Of a stretch of 64,000 nt of DNA, positions 17,496 through 25,059 are shown one piece after another. Source of the stretch: Bacteroidota bacterium (GTDB lineage: Bacteria > Bacteroidota > Bacteroidia > Bacteroidales > WCHB1-69); contig JAKIZI010000004.1 in NCBI GenBank assembly GCA_022708105.1, positions 16,793 through 80,792 on the forward strand. The letters run 5' to 3'. The number at the start of each line of letters is the position of its first letter. Positions within the stretch are counted from its first letter, which is position 1. The translations under genes were made by a program, and so were the position numbers. The notes under the pieces were generated by a model, which saw only the letters and a program-made list of their open reading frames with translations, was not told the DNA's origin and searched no databases.

Positions 17496-17981
17496 TTGGA
17501 AAATATTGTTTTGTCTTTAGGGAGTAATTTAGGGGATCGTCGTGCCTTTCTTGAGGAAGCCCGTTTCATGATTGCTTCGGATATCGGTGAAATTGTGCGA
17601 AGTTCTTCGATGTACGAAAACGCTTCCTGGGGATTTGAGTCGGGAGATTTTCTGAATCAGGTACTCGAAGTTGCCTCTGCAGACACCCCCCAAGTATTGC
17701 TTCAAAAAGTTGAATCTATCGAAAAAAAACTTGGAAGAACCACGAAATCTTATTATGACTCCGATACCGGAAAAATGATTTATTCGGACAGAACGATAGA
17801 TATCGACATTCTTCTTTACAGAAATGAAAGTTTCAGCGGTCAAGGGCTTACGATTCCTCATCCCAGAATTGTCGAACGGGAATTTGTGCTTCGTCTCCTG
17901 ACAGAAATCTTTAAGGATGAAGTGATTCCACCCTTTACATCTTCTTTCAAACAGTTGTTACAACATACGTTAAAATCATAA
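17496..17981 (+). CDS. folK: 2-amino-4-hydroxy-6-hydroxymethyldihydropteridine pyrophosphokinase
   Basis: Transfers pyrophosphate from ATP to hydroxymethyl-dihydropterin in folate synthesis. The family signature is clear: N-terminal IVLSLGSNLGDRR, then ENASWGFESGDFLNQVLEV, the magnesium-binding DRTIDIDILLY, and IPHPRIVEREFVLRLL. With TTG 17496 as start the protein has 161 residues (MENIVLSLGSN), the normal length and N-terminus; an upstream frame start at 17454 would lie before the -7 promoter box. It is followed after 22 bases by a deoxynucleoside kinase, a pairing I recall from Bacteroidota. Confidence 0.92.
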   Translation: MENIVLSLGSNLGDRRAFLEEARFMIASDIGEIVRSSSMYENASWGFESGDFLNQVLEVASADTPQVLLQKVESIEKKLGRTTKSYYDSDTGKMIYSDRTIDIDILLYRNESFSGQGLTIPHPRIVEREFVLRLLTEIFKDEVIPPFTSSFKQLLQHTLKS

Positions 17982-18003
17982 TCCATTCTAAAATAGTAAA
18001 GTC

Positions 18004-18636
18004 TTGAACTATAATTATATTGTCATAGAAGGTTGTATCGGAGCAGGTAAAACTACCCTGGCGGAAAAATTTTCCAAAGATTTGAATGCGGAACTTATTT
18101 TGGAAAGATTTGCCGATAACAGCTTTCTTCCGAAATTTTATAAGGACCCCCTGCACTATGCTTTTCCACTCGAAATGGCCTTCCTTACAGAACGCTATCA
18201 ACAACTTAAAACCCTCCTTTCTAAAAGAGATATTTTTACGGACTTAGTGATTGCCGATTATTTTATTGATAAATGTATCATTTTTTCCAAACATAATCTT
18301 CAAAGCGACGAATATAATCTCTATACAAAAGTGTATGACATTATCTCTACCTACTTGCCGAAACCGGATTTGATTATTTATCTCTATAATAATGAAAGTA
18401 AATTACTACAAAATATAGCCAAACGTGGACGCGAATACGAAAAAGATATTGCTCCGGATTACTTGACAAATATCCAAGATGGATATATGAACTATTTTAA
18501 ACATTATGAAAAGGTCCCGATTGTCATCGTTGAAGCACATAATCTTGATTTTGTGAAGAATATTGAAGACTATGAACAATTAAAACAATTGTTGTATCAG
18601 ACCTATCCTCCTGGAATTACAAGAATAACTTATTAA
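18004..18636 (+). CDS. Deoxynucleoside kinase (dNK family; dAdo/dGuo kinase-like)
   Basis: Phosphorylates a deoxynucleoside for nucleotide salvage. The 210-residue protein has a P-loop EGCIGAGKTT (residues 9-18), substrate-binding ILERFADNSFLPKFY, an ADYF motif where many homologues have DRS-like residues, and a lid NIAKRGREYEKDI. The start codon is TTG at 18004; no in-frame ATG or GTG fits before the P-loop. It follows folK by 22 bases and probably shares its promoter at 17468. Exact base preference cannot be read from sequence. Confidence 0.88.
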   Translation: MNYNYIVIEGCIGAGKTTLAEKFSKDLNAELILERFADNSFLPKFYKDPLHYAFPLEMAFLTERYQQLKTLLSKRDIFTDLVIADYFIDKCIIFSKHNLQSDEYNLYTKVYDIISTYLPKPDLIIYLYNNESKLLQNIAKRGREYEKDIAPDYLTNIQDGYMNYFKHYEKVPIVIVEAHNLDFVKNIEDYEQLKQLLYQTYPPGITRITY

Positions 18637-18658
18637 ATAATAGTGCATTATTTTTTTT
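18635..18658 (+). terminator. Weak AT-rich terminator after the deoxynucleoside kinase
   Basis: A 7-bp AAATAAT / ATTATTT stem with loop AGTGC runs into eight T, overlapping the stop codon. The stem is weak because it lacks G-C pairs. Confidence 0.4.
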
Positions 18659-18691
18659 GTATCAAATATTAATTTCTAATGATTTTTTTAG

Positions 18692-18700
18692 TAATTTTGC
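18692..18700 (+). promoter_or_regulatory. -7 promoter box TAATTTTGC for the 18754 gene pair
   Basis: Match 53 bases before the ATG at 18754. Confidence 0.55.
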
Positions 18701-18753
18701 TCGCTTTTTAAAATAAGAACGATTTATAAATGTTAACATAATATAATTAGTAT

Positions 18754-19425
18754 ATGAAAACCCGTATCCTTTTTCGTACATTTTTAGTTATTCTTGTCCT
18801 GATATTTGCTGTTTTGGTATTCAGAAGTATTATGCGTCCTCAGAAATTCAAATCCGTATATGAATTGAGAAGCAAAGAGATACAAAACAGATTGTCTGCC
18901 ATCAGAGTGGCTCAAACCGTCTTTAAAACCGAATTTAAAGTCTATTCATCAGATATTGACTCTTTAGTTGATTTCGTGAATAATGGACAAGTGACTATTA
19001 TTAAAAATATCGGTAATATTCCTGAAGGAATGTCCGAAAAAGAAGCTTTTGAAAAAGGGTTGTTGAAAAAAGAAGAGATGAAAATTCCGGCGAAACAAAG
19101 AATCATGGAAACTGACCCTACGGTGAAATTAGAAGATTTTCAATATATTCCGTTTACAGATAAACAGCATAAATTTAAAATCCAGATAGGAAATATTTCC
19201 AGTCAAACTTACTCCATTATGGTCTATCGTATTGATGTTTCTCTTGATGAAATTCTTATCAATATGGAGCGAAGTGTCCAACCTGAAGAGGTTAATATAA
19301 TTTCCAAGTTTTTCAATTATTTGTTTTTCAATAATCTTGCAGAAGAAGAACAATATAGAATTCAGTATAAACCGATGTGGATGGGCTCTCTGACCGAAGC
19401 GAGCGTGTCGGGTAGCTGGGAATAG
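18754..19425 (+). CDS. Membrane-anchored conserved protein with pilin-like N-terminus
   Basis: A 223-residue protein with one N-terminal membrane helix (about residues 8-26) and an external remainder. Residues about 40-70 (NRLSAIRVAQTVFKTEFKVYSSDIDSLVDFV) follow the helix-then-loop pattern of type IV pilin-like proteins (xIRxAQxxFKxxxGxYxxDxDxL), but there is no prepilin peptidase Gly-Phe site. It lies one base before the DUF3822-like gene at 19427, so the two are co-translated. I recall similar pairs in Bacteroidota genomes without known function. Confidence 0.6.
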   Translation: MKTRILFRTFLVILVLIFAVLVFRSIMRPQKFKSVYELRSKEIQNRLSAIRVAQTVFKTEFKVYSSDIDSLVDFVNNGQVTIIKNIGNIPEGMSEKEAFEKGLLKKEEMKIPAKQRIMETDPTVKLEDFQYIPFTDKQHKFKIQIGNISSQTYSIMVYRIDVSLDEILINMERSVQPEEVNIISKFFNYLFFNNLAEEEQYRIQYKPMWMGSLTEASVSGSWE

Positions 19426-19426
19426 T

Positions 19427-20008
19427 ATGGCTGCTTCTAAAACCAATTATGTTGTTATTCCTACCAAAGAATCCGAAGAATCAACGGTGCTGGTTTTTAA
19501 TTATCCCCCGTTGCTGATTCCCACTGATGTTTATCAACCTGAATTGCAAAAAGAGTATCTTAAGTTTCAATTTGACCTTGCCGATCTTGGCGTTATTTTT
19601 GAAGACCATATTACTGATTATGTGGGGCTTTATTTTCTCAATCATCAAGATCATTTTTTTCTGAGTCGCGAATATCCGTATCTGAAATTTGAACATCGTT
19701 CTCTCTACTACTATAAAAAATTTCAACAATCAACCCCTGAATTAGATTTACGTGAATATAGACTCGTGTTGATTATGGATGAGGAACGGGCAGATTTTTG
19801 GCTCGAAAAAGAGGGAAAGCTTTTTTTGATGAATTGCTTTGAATTTACTTCCGAATACGATATACTTTACTTTGTGTCGAATATTTTGAAACAATATGAA
19901 ATCCTTGCAAAGGAATGTTCTTTGTTTTTGCAAAAGATATCAGGAAATCATGAGGCAACAATTAAGTTGTTAAGTCAATATTTCCATACACTTCCTTTTC
20001 CGAGTTAA
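19427..20008 (+). CDS. DUF3822-like protein
   Basis: A 193-residue cytoplasmic protein with no signal peptide. The C-terminal section (FEFTSEYDILYFVSNILKQYEILAKECSLFLQ) resembles DUF3822, a Bacteroidota-specific family whose fold is actin-like; the protein is shorter than the usual 240-280 residues, so assignment is tentative. It starts one base after the stop of the 18754 gene. Its last 47 bases overlap the 3' end of the convergent ogt gene, which leaves no room for a terminator. Confidence 0.5.
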   Translation: MAASKTNYVVIPTKESEESTVLVFNYPPLLIPTDVYQPELQKEYLKFQFDLADLGVIFEDHITDYVGLYFLNHQDHFFLSREYPYLKFEHRSLYYYKKFQQSTPELDLREYRLVLIMDEERADFWLEKEGKLFLMNCFEFTSEYDILYFVSNILKQYEILAKECSLFLQKISGNHEATIKLLSQYFHTLPFPS

Positions 20009-20519
20009 GTAATTTTTCTTTAAGTGCCCGTCCCCAACGGTATTCACCGACATTTTTGCCGTGTTTGGGAATAATGCGATGACAAGGTACGAAGTAGGCG
20101 ATTTGATTGCGGGCTACCTCTGAAGCTACCGCCCTGACGGCTCTTGGAACTCCTGCAAAAGCTGCCAACTCACTATAGGTCATGGTGTTCCCGACCGGAA
20201 TTTGTAACAGCGCCGACCAAACCCGCTGTTGAAACTCGGTACCATAGAGGACCAAAGAAACTGAGCTTTCCGACGGAGCAGAAAAGAGCTCTTTTCCCAG
20301 TTGTGCGGCTCCGGAGGGATTAGATGTCCATACAGCTTCTGAAAACGAATTTTTCAACGTTTCCTCCGCATGAATAGAACCTTCCGACACAAAATGTAAG
20401 GCATACAAATTCCCTTTGCTGTCAAATGCCAATAAGGCAAGCCCGAAAGGGGAGGGGTAATAACCCATCTTTAATTCCCAAATGGGATCTTTATATACAG
20501 ATTTTAGAATGATATTCAT
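19962..20519 (-). CDS. ogt: Methylated-DNA--protein-cysteine methyltransferase
   Basis: Repairs O6-methylguanine by suicide transfer of the alkyl group to its own cysteine. The 185-residue protein shows the C-terminal DNA-binding and active-site block: FQQRVWSALLQIPVGNTMTYSELAAFAG, PRAVRAVASEVARNQI, and the acceptor Cys146 in FVPCHRII, then GEYRWGRALKEKLL. The N-terminal part lacks zinc-binding Ada cysteines, so it is the single-function Ogt type. Its 3' end overlaps the DUF3822-like gene by 47 bases in convergent orientation. A -7 box lies 33 bases upstream. Confidence 0.93.
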   Translation of the reverse strand: MNIILKSVYKDPIWELKMGYYPSPFGLALLAFDSKGNLYALHFVSEGSIHAEETLKNSFSEAVWTSNPSGAAQLGKELFSAPSESSVSLVLYGTEFQQRVWSALLQIPVGNTMTYSELAAFAGVPRAVRAVASEVARNQIAYFVPCHRIIPKHGKNVGEYRWGRALKEKLLNSEKEVYGNIDLTT

Positions 20520-20552
20520 GAATTAGATAAATTGAAATACGTTTTCTAATCT

Positions 20553-20561
20553 GCAAATATA
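20553..20561 (-). promoter_or_regulatory. -7 promoter box TATATTTGC for ogt
   Basis: Minus-strand TAnnTTTG match 33 bases before the ATG at 20519. Confidence 0.55.
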
Positions 20562-20642
20562 CCTAATTAATTTATTTGTAAAGCTTAATTTTATTTCGCT
20601 CATTTTTGATAAAAAAGAATCTGTCGTTTAGGTTTTTTTTTG

Positions 20643-20650
20643 TATTTTTG
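20643..20650 (+). promoter_or_regulatory. -7 promoter box TATTTTTG for ppdK
   Basis: Match 55 bases before the ATG at 20706, in the divergent spacer shared with ogt. Confidence 0.6.
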
Positions 20651-20705
20651 TACTTTCAAAAAATAAGGAAAAAGAAAACAGATATAAACCTTAAATTTAT
20701 TAAAA

Positions 20706-23450
20706 ATGAGTAATGTAAAGTATGTTTACTCCTTTGGGGGAAAGACAGCCGAAGGAAAAGCCGACATGAAAAACTTGTTGGGAGGTAAAGGTGCGAACCT
20801 TGCCGAAATGTGTCATTTAGGTTTGCCGGTACCTGCCGGACTTACCATCACTACTGAATGTTGTACGGCCTATTACGCAAATAATTGCCAACTTCCTGCA
20901 ACCCTTATGAAGGATGTATGGGCAGCCATGACGAATGTGGAAAATTTAATGGGAATGAAATACGATGATTCTGATAATCCGCTCCTGATCTCTTGTCGCT
21001 CCGGTGCCAGAAGCTCAATGCCCGGAATGATGGATACCGTACTTAATATAGGACTTAGTTCCAAAACACTCCCCGGATTAGTGAAAAAAACCGGAAATCC
21101 TCGTTTTGTGTACGACTCCTACCGCCGATTGATTATGATGTATGCCGATGTGGTTATGGAAAAATCAGAAGGTATTGAACCCAAAGACGGCAAAGGAATT
21201 AGAAAAGTATTGGATGATATGTTGGACGAGTTCAAACATAATAAAGGATACAAATCTGATACCGAAATCAAAGCTGATGAATTGTTGGAATTGGCCAATG
21301 CATTCAAAATGAAAGTGAAAGAAGTCTTGGGTACTGAATTTCCGGATGATGCAAAAGCACAATTAGAAGGAGGAATCAAAGCGGTTTTCAAAAGCTGGAA
21401 CGGAAAAAAAGCTATTTCCTATCGCCGTATCGAAGGTATTCCTGATGAGTGGGGTACTGCCGTGAACGTTCAGGCAATGGTGTTCGGAAATATGGGAGAC
21501 TCTTCCGCTACGGGTGTGGCATTTACACGTAACCCCGCCACCGGAGAAAATCAATTCTACGGCGAATGGCTTGTAAATGCTCAAGGTGAAGATGTGGTAG
21601 CCGGAATCAGAACCCCCAATCCACTCAATGATGACACTAAAAATGATCAAAATAAACACCTCCACTCCATGCAGGAAACTATGCCCGGAACTTATAAGGA
21701 GTTGTGTGATATCAGAGATACCCTTGAAAAGAATTTTAAAGATATGCTCGATATTGAGTTTACAATTCAAGAAGGAAAACTCTATATGCTCCAATGTCGT
21801 GTCGGCAAACGTACCGGAGTGGCCGCATTGAATATGGCCCTCGATATGATGCACGAAGGTTTGATTACCGACAAAGACGTGGTAATGAGACTGCAACCGG
21901 CTCAATTGGATGAACTTCTTCACCCGATTTTGGATGCTGCCGATGAAAAGAGAAAAACCGTGGTTGCCAAAGGTTTGCCCGCAGGACCCGGAGGTGCTGT
22001 TGGCGTAATTGCCCTCACCAGCGAAAAAGCAATGGAATATGCTGCAAAAAAAATCAGCTGCATCCTCGTTCGTGAAGAAACAAACCCGGAAGACGTAGAA
22101 GGAATGCGCGCAGCAATGGGTATTTTGACTGCTCGCGGTGGAATGACTTCCCACGCAGCTCTTGTTGCCCGCGGCTGGGGAAAATGTTGTATCGTTGGTT
22201 GTGAAGCCATTCATATTGACCTGAATAAGGGAGAAGTGAAAATTGCAGGAACTACCTATAAGGAAGGTGATACCATCAGTTTGAACGGAACCAAAGGTTG
22301 GGTTTATGCCGATGCTATTGCCATGATTGATGCTACCGAAAATCCAAGATTCCAGGAATTTATGAATATCGTGGATAAACATAGAACCATGGGCGTTCGT
22401 ACCAATGCCGATACCCCCGAAGATGCTCAAAATGCAATCAATTTTGGCGCCGAAGGAATTGGACTTTTCCGTATTGAACACATGTTCTATGGCAAAAACA
22501 GCGAAGCTCCGTTGGCAAAATTACGGAATATGATTCTCGCCAACTCTACCGAAGAACGCGTTGCTGCTCTTAACGAATTGGAACCCTTTATTCGCGAAGC
22601 CGCCAAGGGAACACTGAAAGTTATGGATGGAAAACCGTTGACCTTTAGATTGATGGACCCACCATTACACGAATTTGTACCCCAAACCGAAGATAAACAA
22701 CGTGAATTGGCCAAAGAACGTGGAATGTCTTACGAAGAAATCCACAGACGTATTGAAGCGCTCCACGAAGTAAACCCAATGATGGGACTCCGCGGTGTTC
22801 GTTTGGGTATTGTATATCCGGAAATTACTGAAACTCAATTCCGCGCCCTCTTCCAGGCAACTGCTGAATTGATGAAAGAAGGTTTTGACCCCCATTTGGA
22901 AATTATGGTGCCTCTAACCATCAACGTGAAAGAATTAGAACACCAAAAAGCAATCGCTACTCGCGTAAAAGCTGAAGTGGAAGCTAAATTCAATCTTACT
23001 ATCAATTATCTTTATGGAACCATGATTGAAATTCCCCGCGCTACGTTAGTGGCAGACTTAATAGCTGAAGTAGCGGAGTTCTTCTCATTCGGAACCAATG
23101 ACTTAACCCAGATGACTTTCGGATTCTCCAGAGATGACGTGAATGCGATTGTACACAACTATGTGGAAAACAAAATTATCCCTGCCGATCCGTTCAATAC
23201 GTTAGATCAGGAAGGTGTGGGACAATTGGTACATGTAGGGATTCAACGCGGTCGTTTTGCCCGTCCAAACCTCAAAGTAGGGGTGTGCGGTGAACACGGT
23301 GGCGATCCTGCATCCGTAGAATTTTTCTACAACGCCGGAATGACCTACGTTTCTTGTTCCCCGTTCAGAGTGCCTGTTGCTCGTCTTGCTGCTGCTCAAG
23401 CTGCCATCAAGGCAGAAGAAAGTGGATGCGGATGCGGTTGCAACTGCTAA
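20706..23450 (+). CDS. ppdK: Pyruvate, phosphate dikinase
   Basis: Interconverts pyruvate, ATP and phosphate with PEP, AMP and pyrophosphate, used by anaerobes in glycolysis or gluconeogenesis. The 914-residue protein has the N-terminal ATP-grasp domain (GGKGANLAEMCHLGLPVPAGLTITTE; SCRSGARSSMPGMMDT), the central phosphohistidine domain with His483 in GGMTSHAALVARGWGK, and the C-terminal PEP-binding barrel (GEGIGLFRIEHMFYG-like core, FFSFGTNDLTQMTFGFSRDD, and Cys861 in GVCGEHGGDP). An unusual C-terminal tail, ESGCGCGCNC, adds five cysteines after the end of the catalytic fold. It has its own -7 box and terminator. No PPDK regulatory kinase is nearby. Confidence 0.97.
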   Translation: MSNVKYVYSFGGKTAEGKADMKNLLGGKGANLAEMCHLGLPVPAGLTITTECCTAYYANNCQLPATLMKDVWAAMTNVENLMGMKYDDSDNPLLISCRSGARSSMPGMMDTVLNIGLSSKTLPGLVKKTGNPRFVYDSYRRLIMMYADVVMEKSEGIEPKDGKGIRKVLDDMLDEFKHNKGYKSDTEIKADELLELANAFKMKVKEVLGTEFPDDAKAQLEGGIKAVFKSWNGKKAISYRRIEGIPDEWGTAVNVQAMVFGNMGDSSATGVAFTRNPATGENQFYGEWLVNAQGEDVVAGIRTPNPLNDDTKNDQNKHLHSMQETMPGTYKELCDIRDTLEKNFKDMLDIEFTIQEGKLYMLQCRVGKRTGVAALNMALDMMHEGLITDKDVVMRLQPAQLDELLHPILDAADEKRKTVVAKGLPAGPGGAVGVIALTSEKAMEYAAKKISCILVREETNPEDVEGMRAAMGILTARGGMTSHAALVARGWGKCCIVGCEAIHIDLNKGEVKIAGTTYKEGDTISLNGTKGWVYADAIAMIDATENPRFQEFMNIVDKHRTMGVRTNADTPEDAQNAINFGAEGIGLFRIEHMFYGKNSEAPLAKLRNMILANSTEERVAALNELEPFIREAAKGTLKVMDGKPLTFRLMDPPLHEFVPQTEDKQRELAKERGMSYEEIHRRIEALHEVNPMMGLRGVRLGIVYPEITETQFRALFQATAELMKEGFDPHLEIMVPLTINVKELEHQKAIATRVKAEVEAKFNLTINYLYGTMIEIPRATLVADLIAEVAEFFSFGTNDLTQMTFGFSRDDVNAIVHNYVENKIIPADPFNTLDQEGVGQLVHVGIQRGRFARPNLKVGVCGEHGGDPASVEFFYNAGMTYVSCSPFRVPVARLAAAQAAIKAEESGCGCGCNC

Positions 23451-23503
23451 TCAACGAAAATGTCCGGTGAGAAAGTGATTTTCTTATCGAATCTACATCA
23501 TAC

Positions 23504-23536
23504 AAACGGAAAGATTCATTTCTTTCCGTTTTTTTA
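23504..23536 (+). terminator. Rho-independent terminator of ppdK
   Basis: A perfect 11-bp stem AAACGGAAAGA / TCTTTCCGTTT with loop TTCATT, followed by T-rich sequence, 54 bases after the ppdK stop. The remainder of the 255-base gap to 23706 shows only the next promoter box. Confidence 0.88.
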
Positions 23537-23667
23537 TGATTTATTAGGGGACTCACTTGATACAAAAGTACCGTGAAAACTGATAGCCAAGCCCCCATAG
23601 GCAGTCATCTCTTCATCTATGAACTCTAATATTTGTTTTTTGCTTTCTCTTTTTGAAGAAAATATAG

Positions 23668-23675
23668 TATTTTTG
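23668..23675 (+). promoter_or_regulatory. -7 promoter box TATTTTTG for the hemerythrin-regulator pair
   Basis: Match 30 bases before the ATG at 23706. Confidence 0.6.
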
Positions 23676-23705
23676 TATTCTGTATTAAAATAAAAAGAGA
23701 TAAAC

Positions 23706-24398
23706 ATGAGAGGGTTTTTCTTTTCCGAAAATATGAAATTGGCAGATTTGATTTCTGAAAATTATAATCTAATATTGATGCTGCCTCGTTTTGGCATTCC
23801 ATTGGGTTTTGGAGATAAAAGTGTAGCGGACATTTGTAAAAATAATAATATTCCCGTCGACTTTTTTTTATTGGTTTGCAATATTTATTCTTTTGATAAT
23901 TTTATTCCGGATAAAATGCTTATTAGTAGCATTGATATGAATTTTTTGTTGCCTTATCTCTTGGCATCTCATCGTTATTATAAAGAAGAACGCATTCCTC
24001 ATATAGAAAATCATCTCCAACATCTTATAGAGAAATCAGAAGCTAAATACGGAAAGATATTATTACAGTTTTTTAATGAGTATAAAGAAGAGGTAAATGA
24101 ACATTTCAGACATGAAGAAGAGCAGGTGTTTCCTCATTTGGAAGCACTTCAAAAAGGGAATTCTGACAATTCGTATCGTATCCGGACTTTTGTTCCCGAA
24201 CACAGCAATATTGAAGATAAACTAAGCGATCTTACCCGAATCATTTGTAAATATTTCCCCGGAAATATTTTACCGAATGAATCTATTGAATTGATATTCG
24301 ATATTTTACAGCTATCTGATGATTTGGAAAAACATAAATTAATAGAAGAGAAAATTTTAGTTCCTTATGTGGTGTTTTTGGAAAGGAGATTCCGATGA
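23706..24398 (+). CDS. Hemerythrin-domain protein (RIC/YtfE-like)
   Basis: A 230-residue cytoplasmic protein with a likely non-heme di-iron four-helix bundle. Residues about 80-225 carry the hemerythrin ligands: His89 (SHRYYKEE), His99 (IPHIENHL), His136 and Glu140 in FRHEEEQVFPH, His144, His166 in PEHSNIED, and His210 with Glu214 in EKHKLIEEKILVP. The N-terminal 70 residues resemble the ScdA/RIC lead domain (LADLISENYNLILMLPRFGIPLG) but lack its Cys-Cys motif. Such proteins repair Fe-S clusters or sense oxygen or NO. It overlaps the next gene by 4 bases (ATGA), so it is translationally coupled to the LuxR-type regulator. Confidence 0.82.
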   Translation: MRGFFFSENMKLADLISENYNLILMLPRFGIPLGFGDKSVADICKNNNIPVDFFLLVCNIYSFDNFIPDKMLISSIDMNFLLPYLLASHRYYKEERIPHIENHLQHLIEKSEAKYGKILLQFFNEYKEEVNEHFRHEEEQVFPHLEALQKGNSDNSYRIRTFVPEHSNIEDKLSDLTRIICKYFPGNILPNESIELIFDILQLSDDLEKHKLIEEKILVPYVVFLERRFR

Positions 24399-24982
24399 GC
24401 CGTAAACTAAAAGTGCTCATAGTGGAACCTTCTTCAATTATTGTAGAAGGATTACTTAAAATATTGAATGGAACAGAGCTGTTTCATATTCTTCCTTCGT
24501 TGCCGGATGTCCAACATCTGCAAGAACGATTATCTGTATCTCATCCGGATATTTTGATTCTCAATCCCACTTTATTGTTTCCAACAAAACGGATTCCAAT
24601 TTTCTCTTTTTTAAATGAGAATCCTCAAATTGCCGTAGTTGCTTTAATTTATCAATATGTGGAAGCCAAAGTCCTCAGTGCCTATCATGGAGTAATTGAT
24701 ATTAGAGAAAATCCCGGGCAAATTGCTCCGATTTTATTGGAAGCCCAAGCAATTTTGCGAGAAGCAGTTCCGTCATCGGACAGCTATGAATTGAGCGATC
24801 GCGAAACTGAAGTACTGATATGTTTGGCGAAAGGCCTAATCAGTAAAGAAATTGCAGACAAGTTGAATATTTCTGTGCACACGGTTAATTCTCATCGAAA
24901 AAATATTACCCGGAAAACCGGAATTAAATCAATTGCAGGATTGGCTGTATATGCAATGTTACATAATCTTACAGACAAGTAA
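24395..24982 (+). CDS. LuxR-type regulator with a degenerate receiver domain
   Basis: A 195-residue DNA-binding protein. Residues 5-118 look like a response-regulator receiver, but the phospho-acceptor Asp is Asn57 (DILILNPTL), the acidic pair is reduced to Glu11-Pro12 (VLIVEPSS), and the late Lys-Pro is absent (DIRENPGQI). Residues 133-190 form a standard LuxR/FixJ helix-turn-helix (LSDRETEVLICLAKGLISKEIADKLNISVHTVNSHRKNI). It starts within the stop of the hemerythrin gene. I infer phosphorylation-independent control, perhaps by the hemerythrin partner. Target genes are unknown. Confidence 0.85.
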   Translation: MSRKLKVLIVEPSSIIVEGLLKILNGTELFHILPSLPDVQHLQERLSVSHPDILILNPTLLFPTKRIPIFSFLNENPQIAVVALIYQYVEAKVLSAYHGVIDIRENPGQIAPILLEAQAILREAVPSSDSYELSDRETEVLICLAKGLISKEIADKLNISVHTVNSHRKNITRKTGIKSIAGLAVYAMLHNLTDK

Positions 24983-25021
24983 AGCCTTTGAAGTTTGCTT
25001 CATTATGTTGCAAAAAAATCT

Positions 25022-25030
25022 TACTTTTGC
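25022..25030 (+). promoter_or_regulatory. -7 promoter box TACTTTTGC for the BatA/vWA gene
   Basis: Lies downstream of the longest-frame start (24988) and 29 bases before ATG 25060, so it supports the shorter protein. Confidence 0.65.
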
Positions 25031-25059
25031 AAATTGCAAAACTAACAACGATTGATATA

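Noticed and set aside
21363..22481. 372-residue open frame on the minus strand inside ppdK
   Set aside because: It is antisense to a fully conserved enzyme, has Phe/Cys/His-rich low-complexity composition typical of shadow frames, and has no promoter box or recognisable domain.
24988..25059. N-terminal extension of the BatA/vWA protein
   Set aside because: The -7 promoter box at 25022 lies inside it and the BatA domain begins right at ATG 25060.
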